Source: Pacificimonas sp963710205 (lineage in GTDB: Bacteria > Pseudomonadota > Alphaproteobacteria > Sphingomonadales > Sphingomonadaceae). Taken from it: a DNA stretch of 64,000 nucleotides. Where the stretch lies: NCBI GenBank assembly GCA_963710205.1, contig CAVPZG010000007.1, positions 186,001 to 250,000 of the forward strand. Reading direction: 5' to 3'. Below the pieces are notes generated by a model. That model saw nothing but the letters and a program-made list of their open reading frames with translations. It was not told where the DNA came from and searched no databases. Shown here piece after piece: positions 16,300 through 25,158 of the stretch; the first letter of the stretch is position 1, and the number at the start of each line of letters is the position of its first letter. The translations under genes and the position numbers were made by a program.

Positions 16300-17091
16300 A
16301 TGAATTCGCCGTCCCCCCTGACACCGGCCCAGGCCGCCGCCGCGCTGCAATGGCTGACCGACAGCGGCGCGGACGCCCTTGTCGATGACAGGCCGGGCAC
16401 CTGGCTGAAACCAGCCCCTCCCCTCCCGTCGCGGGAGAGGCCGGTATCGACAGCGGCGGCCGCAGCGGCAACCGGCCATGTCGCCGCGAAGGCGCCTTCC
16501 GTCCGGTCGGAACCCCTGGCCGCCCGCACCCTCGACGCGCTCCGCGCCGAGGCGGAAGGCTATCCCCTCTCCCTCCGCGCCGAGGGCAAGCCGTTCGTCT
16601 TCGCCGACGGCAATCCCGATGCCGACATCATGGTCATCGGCGAGGCTCCGGGAGCGCAGGAGGAGCGCGAGGGCAAACCCTTTGTCGGGCCGGCGGGCCA
16701 GCTCCTCGACAGGATGCTCGCCGCGATCCAGCTGGACCGCACCAGCACCTACATCACGAATCTCAGCCCCTGGCGGCCCGCGCAGAACCGCACGCCTTCG
16801 CCGCAGGAGGCGGCGGAGTGCCTGCCCCTCCTTCGCCGCCACATCGCCATCGTGAACCCAAGGCTGATCCTGTGCGTCGGCGGCAGCAGCGCAAAGGCGC
16901 TCCTCGCCACCGAAACCGGCATCATGCGCCTTCGCGGCACCTGGCAGGATATCGAGATCGAGGGCGGCACCTACCCGGTCCTTCCCACCTTTCACCCGGC
17001 CTTCCTCCTGCGCCAGCCCGCGCAGAAACGGCTGGCATGGCAGGATCTTCTGACGTTCAGGGCCCGCGCCGCCGCGCTGGCGAAGGGGTAG
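16300..17091 (+). CDS. Family-4-like uracil-DNA glycosylase, missing N-terminal cluster cysteines
   Basis: The 263-aa protein has the family-4 motif GEAPGAQEEREGKPFVGPAGQLLDRM split over motif A and the helix after it (about residues 112-137), ITNLSPWRPAQNRTP, and the second motif FHPAFLLRQPAQKR. It should remove uracil from DNA. Two of the usual 4Fe-4S Cys are visible (AECLPLL and LILCVGG), but the N-terminal stretch before FADGN, which normally contributes the other ligands, reads GYPLSLRAEGKPFV with no Cys. The UDGX KRRIH loop is absent. A G-rich tract (AAGGGGGG) lies one base before the ATG, unusually close. Confidence 0.8.
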   Translation: MNSPSPLTPAQAAAALQWLTDSGADALVDDRPGTWLKPAPPLPSRERPVSTAAAAAATGHVAAKAPSVRSEPLAARTLDALRAEAEGYPLSLRAEGKPFVFADGNPDADIMVIGEAPGAQEEREGKPFVGPAGQLLDRMLAAIQLDRTSTYITNLSPWRPAQNRTPSPQEAAECLPLLRRHIAIVNPRLILCVGGSSAKALLATETGIMRLRGTWQDIEIEGGTYPVLPTFHPAFLLRQPAQKRLAWQDLLTFRARAAALAKG

Positions 17092-17204
17092 AACAGATGC
17101 TTATTGCGCGCCCGCAACGGACTGCCTCATTTTAACAGCTATGACGTCATGACAGCGCGTTCTAAGGGTGCCTGCAAATCATAACATTCCGGGGAGTATC
17201 CATC

Positions 17205-18146
17205 ATGTCCGTCATCAAAACCGCCCTTCTGTCCGCAGCGGTCGCCGCCATTCCGGTCGCCGCGGGTGCCGTCCCTTATTCAGACCAGATCGTTTTTGGC
17301 GACAGTCTGGTCGATGCGGGCAATATCAGCATCCTCACCGGCGGCACGGTGCCGAACCCCGCGCAGGGCTATTTCATGGGCCGCTTCACCAATGGCCCGG
17401 ATTTCACCGACTTCCTCAATGTTGAGATCGAAGGCGACTTCACCACGGCCTCGCTCGCGGGCGGCGATAATTACGCGTTCGGCGGCGCGCGAATCGTCAA
17501 CAACAGCGCCTTTCCCGCCGGTGCCGACGCCATCCCCGACCTCGATTTCCAGGTCGGCACCTATCTGGCGGGCGTTGGCGGCATCGCCGATGCGGGGGCG
17601 CTCTACACCATCAACATGGGCGGCAACGACATCTTCGCCGTCGGACGCGGCGAAACCGGCCCCTTCACGCAGGCGGAATATATCGCCCTGGCCGCTGAGC
17701 GTGTCGTCGCCAACGTCAACGCGCTCGATGACGCGGGTGCGCGCCGGATCCTCGTCATGGGCGTCCCCAATCTGGGCGCGACCGGTTCCGTGGAGCTGGA
17801 GACCGCCATTCTCGCCGGGCTCGCGGCATCGGACCTGGAGGCGGAAATCTTCAACTTCAGCTATTTCGGTTTCTTCAACACGCTTCTGACGGACCCCTCG
17901 TCACTTGGTCTTCCGGCACAGGACACCACCGTCAATTGTATCGACGTGCGCGAAGTCGTGGATGGCGACATCGACTGCACCGGCATCTTCTCCTTCGACG
18001 GCGTCCACTTCACCGCGCCGATTCACGAGGCGCTGTTCCGCGAAGTCGCCGATCTGGTCGGCATCGTCCAGGTCCCCGCTCCCGGTGCGCTGCTGCTGTT
18101 TGGCCTTGGCGCGCTCGGCCTTGGCCTGCGCCGCCGCCTGGCATAG
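17205..18146 (+). CDS. Secreted SGNH/GDSL-family lipase/esterase with PEP-CTERM-like anchor
   Basis: The start at 17205 has GGGGAG 8 bases upstream. The signal peptide (MSVIKTALLS to AGA) is followed by block I FGDSLVDAGN (nucleophile Ser about residue 34), block III MGGNDIF (about 140) and block V FDGVHF (about 263-268, catalytic Asp and His). The C-terminus VPAPGALLLFGLGALG followed by LRRRLA is a PEP-CTERM-like sorting signal, so the enzyme is probably processed by an exosortase. It is the second such protein in the window; no exosortase gene is visible here. Confidence 0.85.
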   Translation: MSVIKTALLSAAVAAIPVAAGAVPYSDQIVFGDSLVDAGNISILTGGTVPNPAQGYFMGRFTNGPDFTDFLNVEIEGDFTTASLAGGDNYAFGGARIVNNSAFPAGADAIPDLDFQVGTYLAGVGGIADAGALYTINMGGNDIFAVGRGETGPFTQAEYIALAAERVVANVNALDDAGARRILVMGVPNLGATGSVELETAILAGLAASDLEAEIFNFSYFGFFNTLLTDPSSLGLPAQDTTVNCIDVREVVDGDIDCTGIFSFDGVHFTAPIHEALFREVADLVGIVQVPAPGALLLFGLGALGLGLRRRLA

Positions 18147-18171
18147 CCGGGACCAGAAGAATCGACGTAAC

Positions 18172-18215
18172 CGTCACCCCGGCCCGGCGCGAAACGCCCG
18201 CCCGCCGGGGTGACG
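18172..18215. repeat. Palindromic REP-like element or hairpin after the GDSL gene
   Basis: The 11-base arms CGTCACCCCGG (18172-18182) and CCGGGGTGACG (18205-18215) are perfect inverted repeats around a 22-base GC-rich centre. The CGTCACCCC start is shared with the element at 41864-41955, so both may belong to one interspersed palindromic family. No T-tract follows, so termination would have to be factor-dependent. Confidence 0.6.
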
Positions 18216-18376
18216 CAATTTAGCAACGTCATTTCCCCTTGGCGGGGGCTGAACGCCTCGGACGATGACCGCCTGTCCCATCCCGCCTCAGCATCCGGAC
18301 GGATCGATCGCTTTCGCTCCGGTCTGCCTGCCTGACGAGCGTTCCCTTACCGCCCGGCACAGCCTAAACGCGCGGC

Positions 18377-19657
18377 ATGACCGCCCCCGCGTCCCCCCAT
18401 GGAATGAAGGCAACGCTCGCGCCCGTCGCGGCGCTGCTCCTGTCGGTCGCGCTTCTTCTCATGGGCAACGGCCTGCAGGGCGCGCTCCTGCCGCTGCGGG
18501 CGGAAATCGACGCGCAAACCGCGATCGAGATCGGCATACTCGGCTCCTCCTATTTTCTCGGCTTCGGCATTGGCTGCCTGACCGCCGCGCGCTTCGTGCG
18601 CCGCGCCGGCCATATCCGCGTCTTCGCCGCTGCCGTCGCGCTCGCCTCGACGACCGCGCTGGTGCACGCCCTCATCACGCAGCCGGCGATCTGGTGGTTG
18701 CTGCGCGGACTGACCGGTTTCTGCTTCGCCATCCTCTACACGGTCATAGAAAGCTGGCTGAACGAGAAGGCGACCAATGAGACTCGCGGCGCGATCTTCT
18801 CCGTTTACACCGTCATCAACCTCACCGTCCTGACGCTCGGACAGCTCATGCTGCTTCTCGGCGATCCGGCGGAATTTCCCCTGTTCGCCGTCGCCTCCAT
18901 TCTCGTATCGCTCAGCGCCATCCCGCTCGCGCTCAGCACGTCCGACGCGCCCGCGCCCATTCAAAGCGCGAAGGTCAACCTCGGGAAGCTGTGGCGGCAG
19001 TCGCCCGTCGGCGCGGCGGGCATGATTGCCGTCGGGCTCGCCAATGGCGCCTTCTGGGCGCTCGGCCCCATCTACGCCGCCGACCGCGCCGGGGCCGCCA
19101 CGCCCGCCGCGTCCGTCGCCATTTTCCTCAGCATCGTCGTTGTCGGCGGCGCCTGCGGACAGTGGCCCATCGGGCTTCTCTCCGACCGCATGGACCGCCG
19201 CCGCGTCCTCGTCATCAGCGCCCTCGGCGCCGTCGGCGCGGCGCTCCTCATGTTGTTCGCCGCGCCGTTCATTCCGCACGGGACCTTCATCGCGGCATTT
19301 CTGTTCGGTTTCTTCGCCTTCCCGCTCGGGGCGCTCTCCACCGCGCACATGAACGACCATGCCGAACCATCGGGCTATGTCGAGACGGCGAGCGGCCTTC
19401 TCCTCCTCTACGGCATCGGCGCCGTGCTTGGGCCAATCGCGGCGTCCATCCTCATCAACTTCACCAGCCTCACCGCACTCTTCGTCTGGACCCTGACGGT
19501 CCACACCGCCCTCATCATCTTCACCATCCTTCGCATGACGCAGCGCCCGCCCGTGCCGGAGGCCGAACAGACCCCGTTCACCGAAGCGCTCATCGCCGCG
19601 CAGACCACGCTGCCCCTGCCGGAGGAGCCCCATGCGGGGCAGGTGAATATTCGCTAG
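18377..19657 (+). CDS. MFS transporter, YcaD-like
   Basis: This 426-aa protein has about 12 membrane helices, a charged loop ARFVRRAGHIRVF between helices 2 and 3, and the helix-4/5 signature YTVIESWLNEKAT, typical of the YcaD/UMF-type MFS branch. The second-half loop SDRMDRRRVL is also visible. The substrate is unknown. An ATG at 18404 is an alternative start. It leads a tightly packed string with moaB, a small membrane protein and an HNH gene. Confidence 0.85.
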   Translation: MTAPASPHGMKATLAPVAALLLSVALLLMGNGLQGALLPLRAEIDAQTAIEIGILGSSYFLGFGIGCLTAARFVRRAGHIRVFAAAVALASTTALVHALITQPAIWWLLRGLTGFCFAILYTVIESWLNEKATNETRGAIFSVYTVINLTVLTLGQLMLLLGDPAEFPLFAVASILVSLSAIPLALSTSDAPAPIQSAKVNLGKLWRQSPVGAAGMIAVGLANGAFWALGPIYAADRAGAATPAASVAIFLSIVVVGGACGQWPIGLLSDRMDRRRVLVISALGAVGAALLMLFAAPFIPHGTFIAAFLFGFFAFPLGALSTAHMNDHAEPSGYVETASGLLLLYGIGAVLGPIAASILINFTSLTALFVWTLTVHTALIIFTILRMTQRPPVPEAEQTPFTEALIAAQTTLPLPEEPHAGQVNIR

Positions 19658-19666
19658 GATGACCTT

Positions 19667-20194
19667 ATGCCCATAGACGACACCATTCCCCTCACCCCGA
19701 TCAACATCGCCGTCCTGACCGTCAGCGACACGCGCACCGCGAAGGATGATCGGAGCGGCGACATCCTGGCAGAGCGCCTGACCGCTCATGGCCACCACCT
19801 CGCCGCCCGCGCCATCGTGAAGGACGATGTCCCCGCCCTCACCGCGCAGCTGGACGCGTGGATCGACGATTCCGATATCGACTGCGTCATCACCACGGGC
19901 GGCACTGGCGTCACCGGCCGCGATGTCACCCCCGAGGCCTTTGCGCAGGTCTGCGAAAAGGACATTCCCGGCTTCGGCGAACTTTTCCGGATGCTCAGCT
20001 ACCAGTCCATCGGGACCAGCACCGTGCAGTCCCGCGCCTGCGCCGGCGTCGCCCGCGGCACCTACCTCTTCGCCCTTCCCGGCTCCACCGGCGCGGTAAA
20101 GGACGGCTGGGACGGCATCCTCAAGGACCAGCTCGACAACCGCCACAAACCCTGCAATTTCGTGGAATTGATGCCGAGGCTCAGGGAGCGGTAG
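19667..20194 (+). CDS. moaB: Molybdenum cofactor biosynthesis protein B
   Basis: This 175-aa protein of the MoaB/MogA family adenylylates molybdopterin before molybdenum insertion. It shows AVLTVSDTRTAKDDRSG at the N-terminus, the signature TTGGTGVTGRDVTPEA (around residues 80-95), and FALPGSTGAVKDGWD near the C-terminus. It begins 9 bp after the MFS gene. It could supply cofactor to the CoxL-like enzyme at 7064, although that gene is not in the same operon. Confidence 0.95.
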   Translation: MPIDDTIPLTPINIAVLTVSDTRTAKDDRSGDILAERLTAHGHHLAARAIVKDDVPALTAQLDAWIDDSDIDCVITTGGTGVTGRDVTPEAFAQVCEKDIPGFGELFRMLSYQSIGTSTVQSRACAGVARGTYLFALPGSTGAVKDGWDGILKDQLDNRHKPCNFVELMPRLRER

Positions 20195-20198
20195 GAAA

Positions 20199-20594
20199 GT
20201 GGCGGCTCCCATGGCGTCGGCAGCTGCGGCGGACACGGGCAGACGCCTGATTATTGCCGTCTATATAATCGCACTCGCCATTGGAACGTGGACCCACGTG
20301 AGGGATATTATCGATGGCGGTGTGTTCCCTTATCGGTATGCGCCACTGTGGCTGAACACATATTGGACCGCGCTTACGCTGTTCGACCCGCTCGCCATCA
20401 TGCTGCTCTGCACCAGATTGCGCTTCGGTGTCATTCTGACCCTCGCCATCATGCTGACGGATGTGGCCATCAACAGTTATGCGACAGCCGCGATATGGAA
20501 AATTCCGTTCGCTGAGAACATCTATCTTCTGCTCCAGGCTGCCTTTCTCGCATTTGTCCTCCTAACTGCCCCCCGTCTTCTTCGGTCCCAATGA
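20199..20594 (+). CDS. Small four-helix membrane protein, unknown function
   Basis: The 131-aa protein starts at a GTG with AGGAAA just before it; an ATG at 20211 is possible. There are about four hydrophobic helices (LIIAVYIIALAIGTW, YWTALTLFDPLAIML, VILTLAIMLTDVAI, IYLLLQAAFLAFVLL). No motif is recognised. It sits 4 bp after moaB and overlaps the HNH gene by ATGA, so it is cotranscribed with them. Confidence 0.7.
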   Translation: MAAPMASAAAADTGRRLIIAVYIIALAIGTWTHVRDIIDGGVFPYRYAPLWLNTYWTALTLFDPLAIMLLCTRLRFGVILTLAIMLTDVAINSYATAAIWKIPFAENIYLLLQAAFLAFVLLTAPRLLRSQ

Positions 20595-20836
20595 CGAAAG
20601 AGGCTGAGCCCTGCTGGCTCTGCGCCCGCCCGCTGGGCCGGCGGGTCGAACGCCACCACCCCATCCCCAAAAGCCGCAAGGGCCGCGAGACCGTACCCGT
20701 CCACCCCATCTGCCACCGCGTCATTACTGCCTATCGGCGGCGCTCGGCGATTTCGGCCGTGATCTTCTTCTTCCTCAATATGTCTGACTTTACGTCATCG
20801 CGTACCTCTCTCCAGCCGCTCGCGCTACCGGGATAG
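20591..20836 (+). pseudogene. HNH endonuclease-like gene, 3' end replaced by inserted DNA
   Basis: The first 45 residues are a clear HNH core: CWLC (residues 8-11), HHP (22-24), PKSRKGRETVPVHPICH (26-42). After about residue 46 (near 20725) the sequence becomes YRRRSAISAVIFFFLN and onward, which does not look like an HNH tail, and these codons run antisense over the 3' end of the low-GC gene at 20731-22500. Intact homologues, from memory, continue for about 50 more residues. The gene is most likely truncated by the insertion and now ends in junction-derived codons. Whether the shortened protein folds is unknown. Confidence 0.6.
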
Positions 20837-22500
20837 AATAACGGTTTTGCAAGCGTTTCTACGGGATAGTCGAGAACGGCCAAAGCGCGTAGCGCAGACT
20901 CGGCTTCGCTTTCGATCATCCCGTCATCGATCACGATCAGATTGGCGGCTCGTCCGGTTTCCTCGACGATCGTGAGCAATTCTGGAACCGCTGACTGGCC
21001 AGCGTCGGCCATGCGTTCGATAAGCCCGGGAGCCATCACACGTAAGGTCGGCTGGGACAGAATGTACCTTTCCTGATCTGTCATCATAGCGAATGATTCA
21101 GCGGGGAAGTCTTTGAAGAGAAAGCCGTACCGGCGCGCGCCCCTCATTTCTTCAATTTCCGGAATAGCAGGTTCACCAGCAGCCATGATACGCGTGGCAA
21201 TGGCGTCGCGTAGCCCACCTGCGGCCTCGTCATGTTTTCTTAAAATCCGGTCCAACGAGAAGACATCTTCGATACGATGATCAAGAACGATCGCGCGCAG
21301 CCTTCGACGGTCACTGGGCGTCAGGGTTTCGACCTCGCTTAAGCTGGCGACATAGTCGTTTACGAGCGACAGACTCGGTGCGTCTTTCTTCAGATTGCTG
21401 TTGGAAAGAATAGTGTCGACAGCGCTTGCCAAATCTATGCGGGCATCGGTTTCAACTGAGAAATCGCTATGCTTTTCAAGCCAGTTGACGATTTTGAATT
21501 TGCCGGCTTCACGAATTGACCGGGCAATACCTAGCTTCATTTCCATGCCGTGCGTCCCGCTTCCTTCGAAACCGAAATGAAATGGCCTCGCTACGATCGA
21601 ATGCCGCACATAGGTCTGTGCTGCCAGGCGCTTCCACTCCGCCTCACCTCGTTTAAGTATCTCAATAGAATAAACAAAAAACCAAGGAATGCCGTTTGAC
21701 GACATCCGAACGTGATCGGTTGAGAATGCGCCTTCTTTCCGCCCGTAATCTACGGGGGTACGAAGATCCTTCCGATCAAATCTTATGACGGTCGGCGCGG
21801 TTGCGCTTCCTGCAGCTTCAAACGCTATGCACGCCCCGCCCGCCAGTTTCGACTTAATTTTATTACGAAAATTCCTGTATTCGTCGAAATTGTCGTCATC
21901 GGTTTTCCACGCCGAGCTGAATATGATCGCCTCATTGTTGAGACACTGGCCTGACGCCCTCTCGAACCAGAATCGACCGCGCAACTGTCGCTCCCGTTCG
22001 CTGGATTGTCTGGTAACAATCACGTCCGAAACGCCGGGCTGCATAAGGAGCGCCATGCACAGTTCGTCGCATTTCGGAATTGAAGTGTTCTCGATACTGC
22101 CGTCACGCCCGAAATTCGGACCAATCAATTCGACAGAACCGCTGAGCAGGATCGGGGCCGACGGCGAGATATCGGTCTCGGTAAAGGCATTGGCATCCTC
22201 AATCACATCTGCATTGATAGCGAGAGGAATGAACCAGAAGAAAAGGGCGGTAAAAGCCAGCGCCCCGGATATCCTGATCCCGGCTGAAAACGGCGCGAGC
22301 GCTATCCATATGATGGTACCGAATATGCTCCACAGAAAGGCAGCAGGCGCGAACATCAGAATGACGCCGGGGAAAATGAAAAGTATCAATCCCAATATGA
22401 TAAGGATTGGAAATAATGTGGCGACCAAAGACAAAAGCAAGGAACCGCCAAGAAACCAGAGCCAGCCCTTGGCAGGAACGATATCATTATCCGTAGTCAT
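20731..22500 (-). CDS. Unknown membrane-anchored protein in a low-GC insert
   Basis: From the ATG at 22500 the product is 589 aa; a TTG at 22632 preceded by AGAGG would add 44 residues. About four hydrophobic helices come first (roughly residues 13-95, GGSLLLSLVATLFPILIILG onward), then a 480-residue soluble part with few Cys and a C-terminal helical region with repeated acidic/Leu patterns that could be HEAT-like. I recognise no family. Base composition and codon choice (ATA, TTA, AAA common) differ sharply from the flanks, indicating horizontal acquisition. It is convergent with the truncated HNH gene. Confidence 0.7.
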   Translation of the reverse strand: MTTDNDIVPAKGWLWFLGGSLLLSLVATLFPILIILGLILFIFPGVILMFAPAAFLWSIFGTIIWIALAPFSAGIRISGALAFTALFFWFIPLAINADVIEDANAFTETDISPSAPILLSGSVELIGPNFGRDGSIENTSIPKCDELCMALLMQPGVSDVIVTRQSSERERQLRGRFWFERASGQCLNNEAIIFSSAWKTDDDNFDEYRNFRNKIKSKLAGGACIAFEAAGSATAPTVIRFDRKDLRTPVDYGRKEGAFSTDHVRMSSNGIPWFFVYSIEILKRGEAEWKRLAAQTYVRHSIVARPFHFGFEGSGTHGMEMKLGIARSIREAGKFKIVNWLEKHSDFSVETDARIDLASAVDTILSNSNLKKDAPSLSLVNDYVASLSEVETLTPSDRRRLRAIVLDHRIEDVFSLDRILRKHDEAAGGLRDAIATRIMAAGEPAIPEIEEMRGARRYGFLFKDFPAESFAMMTDQERYILSQPTLRVMAPGLIERMADAGQSAVPELLTIVEETGRAANLIVIDDGMIESEAESALRALAVLDYPVETLAKPLFYPGSASGWREVRDDVKSDILRKKKITAEIAERRR

Positions 22501-22654
22501 AAGTAGTTCAGTCGCGATAGGGCTTCGAGTAATGACTTCAAACAGACTATCTATGTAGATTTGGTTGCGAGAGCGGCGAAATAAATTCCAGATAAGTGGA
22601 ATCTTCGTTCTGGCAGGCGTTTCGCTGAACAATTGCCTCTTTCTCAGCCAATAT

Positions 22655-22669
22655 GTTCATGTTATGTTC
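22655..22669 (+). promoter_or_regulatory. LexA (SOS) box of the alphaproteobacterial type
   Basis: GTTCATGTTATGTTC matches the alphaproteobacterial LexA operator GTTC-N7-GTTC exactly. It ends 5 bases before the start codon of the radical SAM gene, so bound LexA would block its transcription. The box is readable for both directions, and the unknown gene on the minus strand begins 155 bp away. An 8-bp inverted repeat (GTTCATGT at 22655-22662 with ACATGAAC at 22673-22680) overlaps it. Confidence 0.6.
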
Positions 22670-22674
22670 CACAC

Positions 22675-23802
22675 ATGAACAATTCGACCACAAAACCCCA
22701 TACCGTCAGAAAGGGCCGCGGCGCGCCCGCGAACGATCTCAGCCAGCGGTTCGACCGGATCGTGAAGGAGGCTGACGGCGACTGGCTGGACCAGGAAGCT
22801 GAACGTGCTTCCGAAAATGCGTGTGACCCGTGTGACCTTCGTTCATCCTCGGATCCGCCACCCCTCCGTACCACCGTCGCGCTGGAAACGGCGAAAACCG
22901 CGATCACCCGCAACCAGTCGCCGGACATCCCCTTTGACCGCTCCATCAACGCCTATCGCGGCTGCGAACATGGCTGCGTCTATTGTTTCGCCCGGCCCAC
23001 CCATGCCTATCTTGGCCTGTCGCCCGGACAGGATTTCGAGACGAAACTGACCGCCAAGCCGAACATCCCGGACCTGCTGCACCGGGAACTTGGCAAACCG
23101 GGTTACGAATGCCGCCCCATCGCGCTTGGCACCAATACCGATCCCTACCAGCCCATAGAGGCGCGCTACCGCATCACGCGCGGCATTCTTGAGGTGCTGA
23201 ACGACTGCCACCACCCTGTCACCATCACGACGAAGTCGGCGCGCGTCTGCGACGATATCGATCTGCTGTCCCTGATGGCGAAGAGAGGGCTCGCCGCCGT
23301 CATGCTGTCGGTGACGACACTGGATCCGAAACTCGCGGGCAGGATGGAACCGCGCGCCTCCTACCCCGCCCGGCGGATGGCGGCGATCCGGCAGCTGTCG
23401 CAGGCGGGCATCCCCGTGCATGTCTCCGTGTCCCCCGTCATCCCCGCCATCAACGATCATGAGATAGAGGCAATTCTGGAGGCCGCGAAGGAAGCGGGCG
23501 CCATCGGTGCCTTCTCTCTCGTCGTCCGCCTGCCGCACGAGGTATCGCCCATCTTCCGCGAATGGCTGGCCACGCATTTCCCGAACCGCGCTTCCCGGGT
23601 GATGGACCATCTCACCACCATGCGCGGCGGGCGCGACAACGACCCCAATTTTCATGACCGGTTCCGGCCAAAGGGGCCCTATGCCGCCATGCTGAGAACA
23701 AGATTTGAAAAGGCCGCCACGCGCCTTGGCCTCGCCGGCAATCGGCTGCAATTGAGAACGGACCTGTTCCAGAAACCCGGCGCGCAACTGACGCTCTTGT
23801 GA
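22675..23802 (+). CDS. PA0069-family radical SAM protein
   Basis: This 375-aa protein has the radical SAM cluster motif CEHGCVYC (about residues 100-107) in YRGCEHGCVYCFARPTH, and the family's early KGRGAPAN motif. PA0069-like proteins are distant relatives of spore photoproduct lyase (SplB), but their reaction is not established. The ATG at 22675 is the only in-frame start before the conserved region, and no Shine-Dalgarno is seen, so leaderless translation is possible. A LexA-type box lies directly upstream, suggesting DNA-damage induction. Confidence 0.85.
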   Translation: MNNSTTKPHTVRKGRGAPANDLSQRFDRIVKEADGDWLDQEAERASENACDPCDLRSSSDPPPLRTTVALETAKTAITRNQSPDIPFDRSINAYRGCEHGCVYCFARPTHAYLGLSPGQDFETKLTAKPNIPDLLHRELGKPGYECRPIALGTNTDPYQPIEARYRITRGILEVLNDCHHPVTITTKSARVCDDIDLLSLMAKRGLAAVMLSVTTLDPKLAGRMEPRASYPARRMAAIRQLSQAGIPVHVSVSPVIPAINDHEIEAILEAAKEAGAIGAFSLVVRLPHEVSPIFREWLATHFPNRASRVMDHLTTMRGGRDNDPNFHDRFRPKGPYAAMLRTRFEKAATRLGLAGNRLQLRTDLFQKPGAQLTLL

Positions 23803-25158
23803 CTATTCGGCGTAAGGGTTGGCCTTCGACCGCATCATCAGCCGCAGCGGCACGCCATCCAGATCAAAGGCGGACCTCAGGCTGTTCATCAGGTAACGCT
23901 CGTAACTCCCCGGAAGCAGGTCGAGCCGTGATCCGAACACCACGAAACTCGGTGGCCGGGTCTTCGCCTGCGTGACATAGCGCAGCTTGATCCGCTTGCC
24001 CCCTGGCGCGGGCGGGGGATTCTTTTCCTTGGCATCCTCGAACCAGCGATTGAGCGCGCCCGTCGACACCCGCCGCGACCACGCCTCGCGCTGTTCGAAG
24101 GCCACTTCGATCAGCGTGTCGATGCCCTTGCCCGTCAATCCGGAAACCGTCAGCAGCGGCACACCCGAAATCTGGCTCAGCCCGTCCGCCAAGGCCGCCT
24201 TGACGCCGTTGAACAGATGCGACTGGTGTTCCGCGCTGTCCCATTTGGACAGCGCGATGATGAGCGCCCTGCCCTCCTGCAGCACCTGGTCGGCGATCTT
24301 CAGATCCTGCGCCTCCAGCCCCAGCGTGGAATCCAGCAGCAGCACCACCACTTCCGCGAAATCGATGGCGCGGCGCGTATCGGCGACGGACAGTTTTTCC
24401 AGTTTTTCCTGCACCTTGGCGCGTTTTCTTACGCCCGCGGTGTCAATCAGCCGGACCGCGCGTCCTTCCCAGGACCATTCGATCTCGATGGAATCGCGCG
24501 TAATCCCCGCTTCCGGCCCAGTCACCAGCCGGTCTTCCGACATCATCTTATTGATAAGTGTGGATTTTCCCGCGTTCGGCCGCCCGACAATGGCCAGCCG
24601 CAGCGGCCCTTCCTCTTCCTCTTCCTCCGCGTCGTTGGCCTCCACTTCGCCCAGTTTGGCTCCATCGACATGCGGCCGCAGCGCCTCGTACAGCTCGCCC
24701 ATGCCTTCACCATGCTCGGCGCTGACCCCGATCGGGTCGCCCAGACCCAGTTCATAGGCTTCGTACAGGTTGGCGTTGTTGGCGTTCGCTTCCGCCTTGT
24801 TCGACACCAGGATCAGGGGAACCCGCGTCGTCCGCAGCCAGTCGGCGAAGTGCCGGTCGAGCGGCGTCAGTCCGGACCGCGCATCGATGACCAGCATGAC
24901 GACAGTCGCATCTTCAAGCGCCGCTTCGGTCTGCGCCCGCATCCGCCCCGACAGCGTCTCCGGCCCGGCTTCTTCCAGACCCGCCGTATCGACCGCGATG
25001 AACTTCAGGTCGCCCAGCTCGGCCGCGCCTTCCCGCCGGTCGCGCGTCACGCCCGGCGTGTCGTCGACAATGGCGATGCGCTTGCCGACAAGCCGGTTGA
25101 ACAGGGTCGACTTGCCGACATTCGGCCGGCCCATGATGACGACCTTCGGAAGCGCCAT
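23803..25158 (-). CDS. der: Ribosome-associated GTPase Der (EngA)
   Basis: This 451-aa protein has two G domains in tandem and a C-terminal KH-like domain. First domain: GRPNVGKSTLFNRL, DTAGLEE, SNKAE. Second domain: GRPNAGKSTLINKM, DTAGVRKRAKV, SKWDS. It acts in 50S subunit maturation. Its start abuts the bamB stop, the same der-bamB-yfgM linkage as in E. coli. It ends directly against the convergent radical SAM gene. Confidence 0.97.
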   Translation of the reverse strand: MALPKVVIMGRPNVGKSTLFNRLVGKRIAIVDDTPGVTRDRREGAAELGDLKFIAVDTAGLEEAGPETLSGRMRAQTEAALEDATVVMLVIDARSGLTPLDRHFADWLRTTRVPLILVSNKAEANANNANLYEAYELGLGDPIGVSAEHGEGMGELYEALRPHVDGAKLGEVEANDAEEEEEEGPLRLAIVGRPNAGKSTLINKMMSEDRLVTGPEAGITRDSIEIEWSWEGRAVRLIDTAGVRKRAKVQEKLEKLSVADTRRAIDFAEVVVLLLDSTLGLEAQDLKIADQVLQEGRALIIALSKWDSAEHQSHLFNGVKAALADGLSQISGVPLLTVSGLTGKGIDTLIEVAFEQREAWSRRVSTGALNRWFEDAKEKNPPPAPGGKRIKLRYVTQAKTRPPSFVVFGSRLDLLPGSYERYLMNSLRSAFDLDGVPLRLMMRSKANPYAE

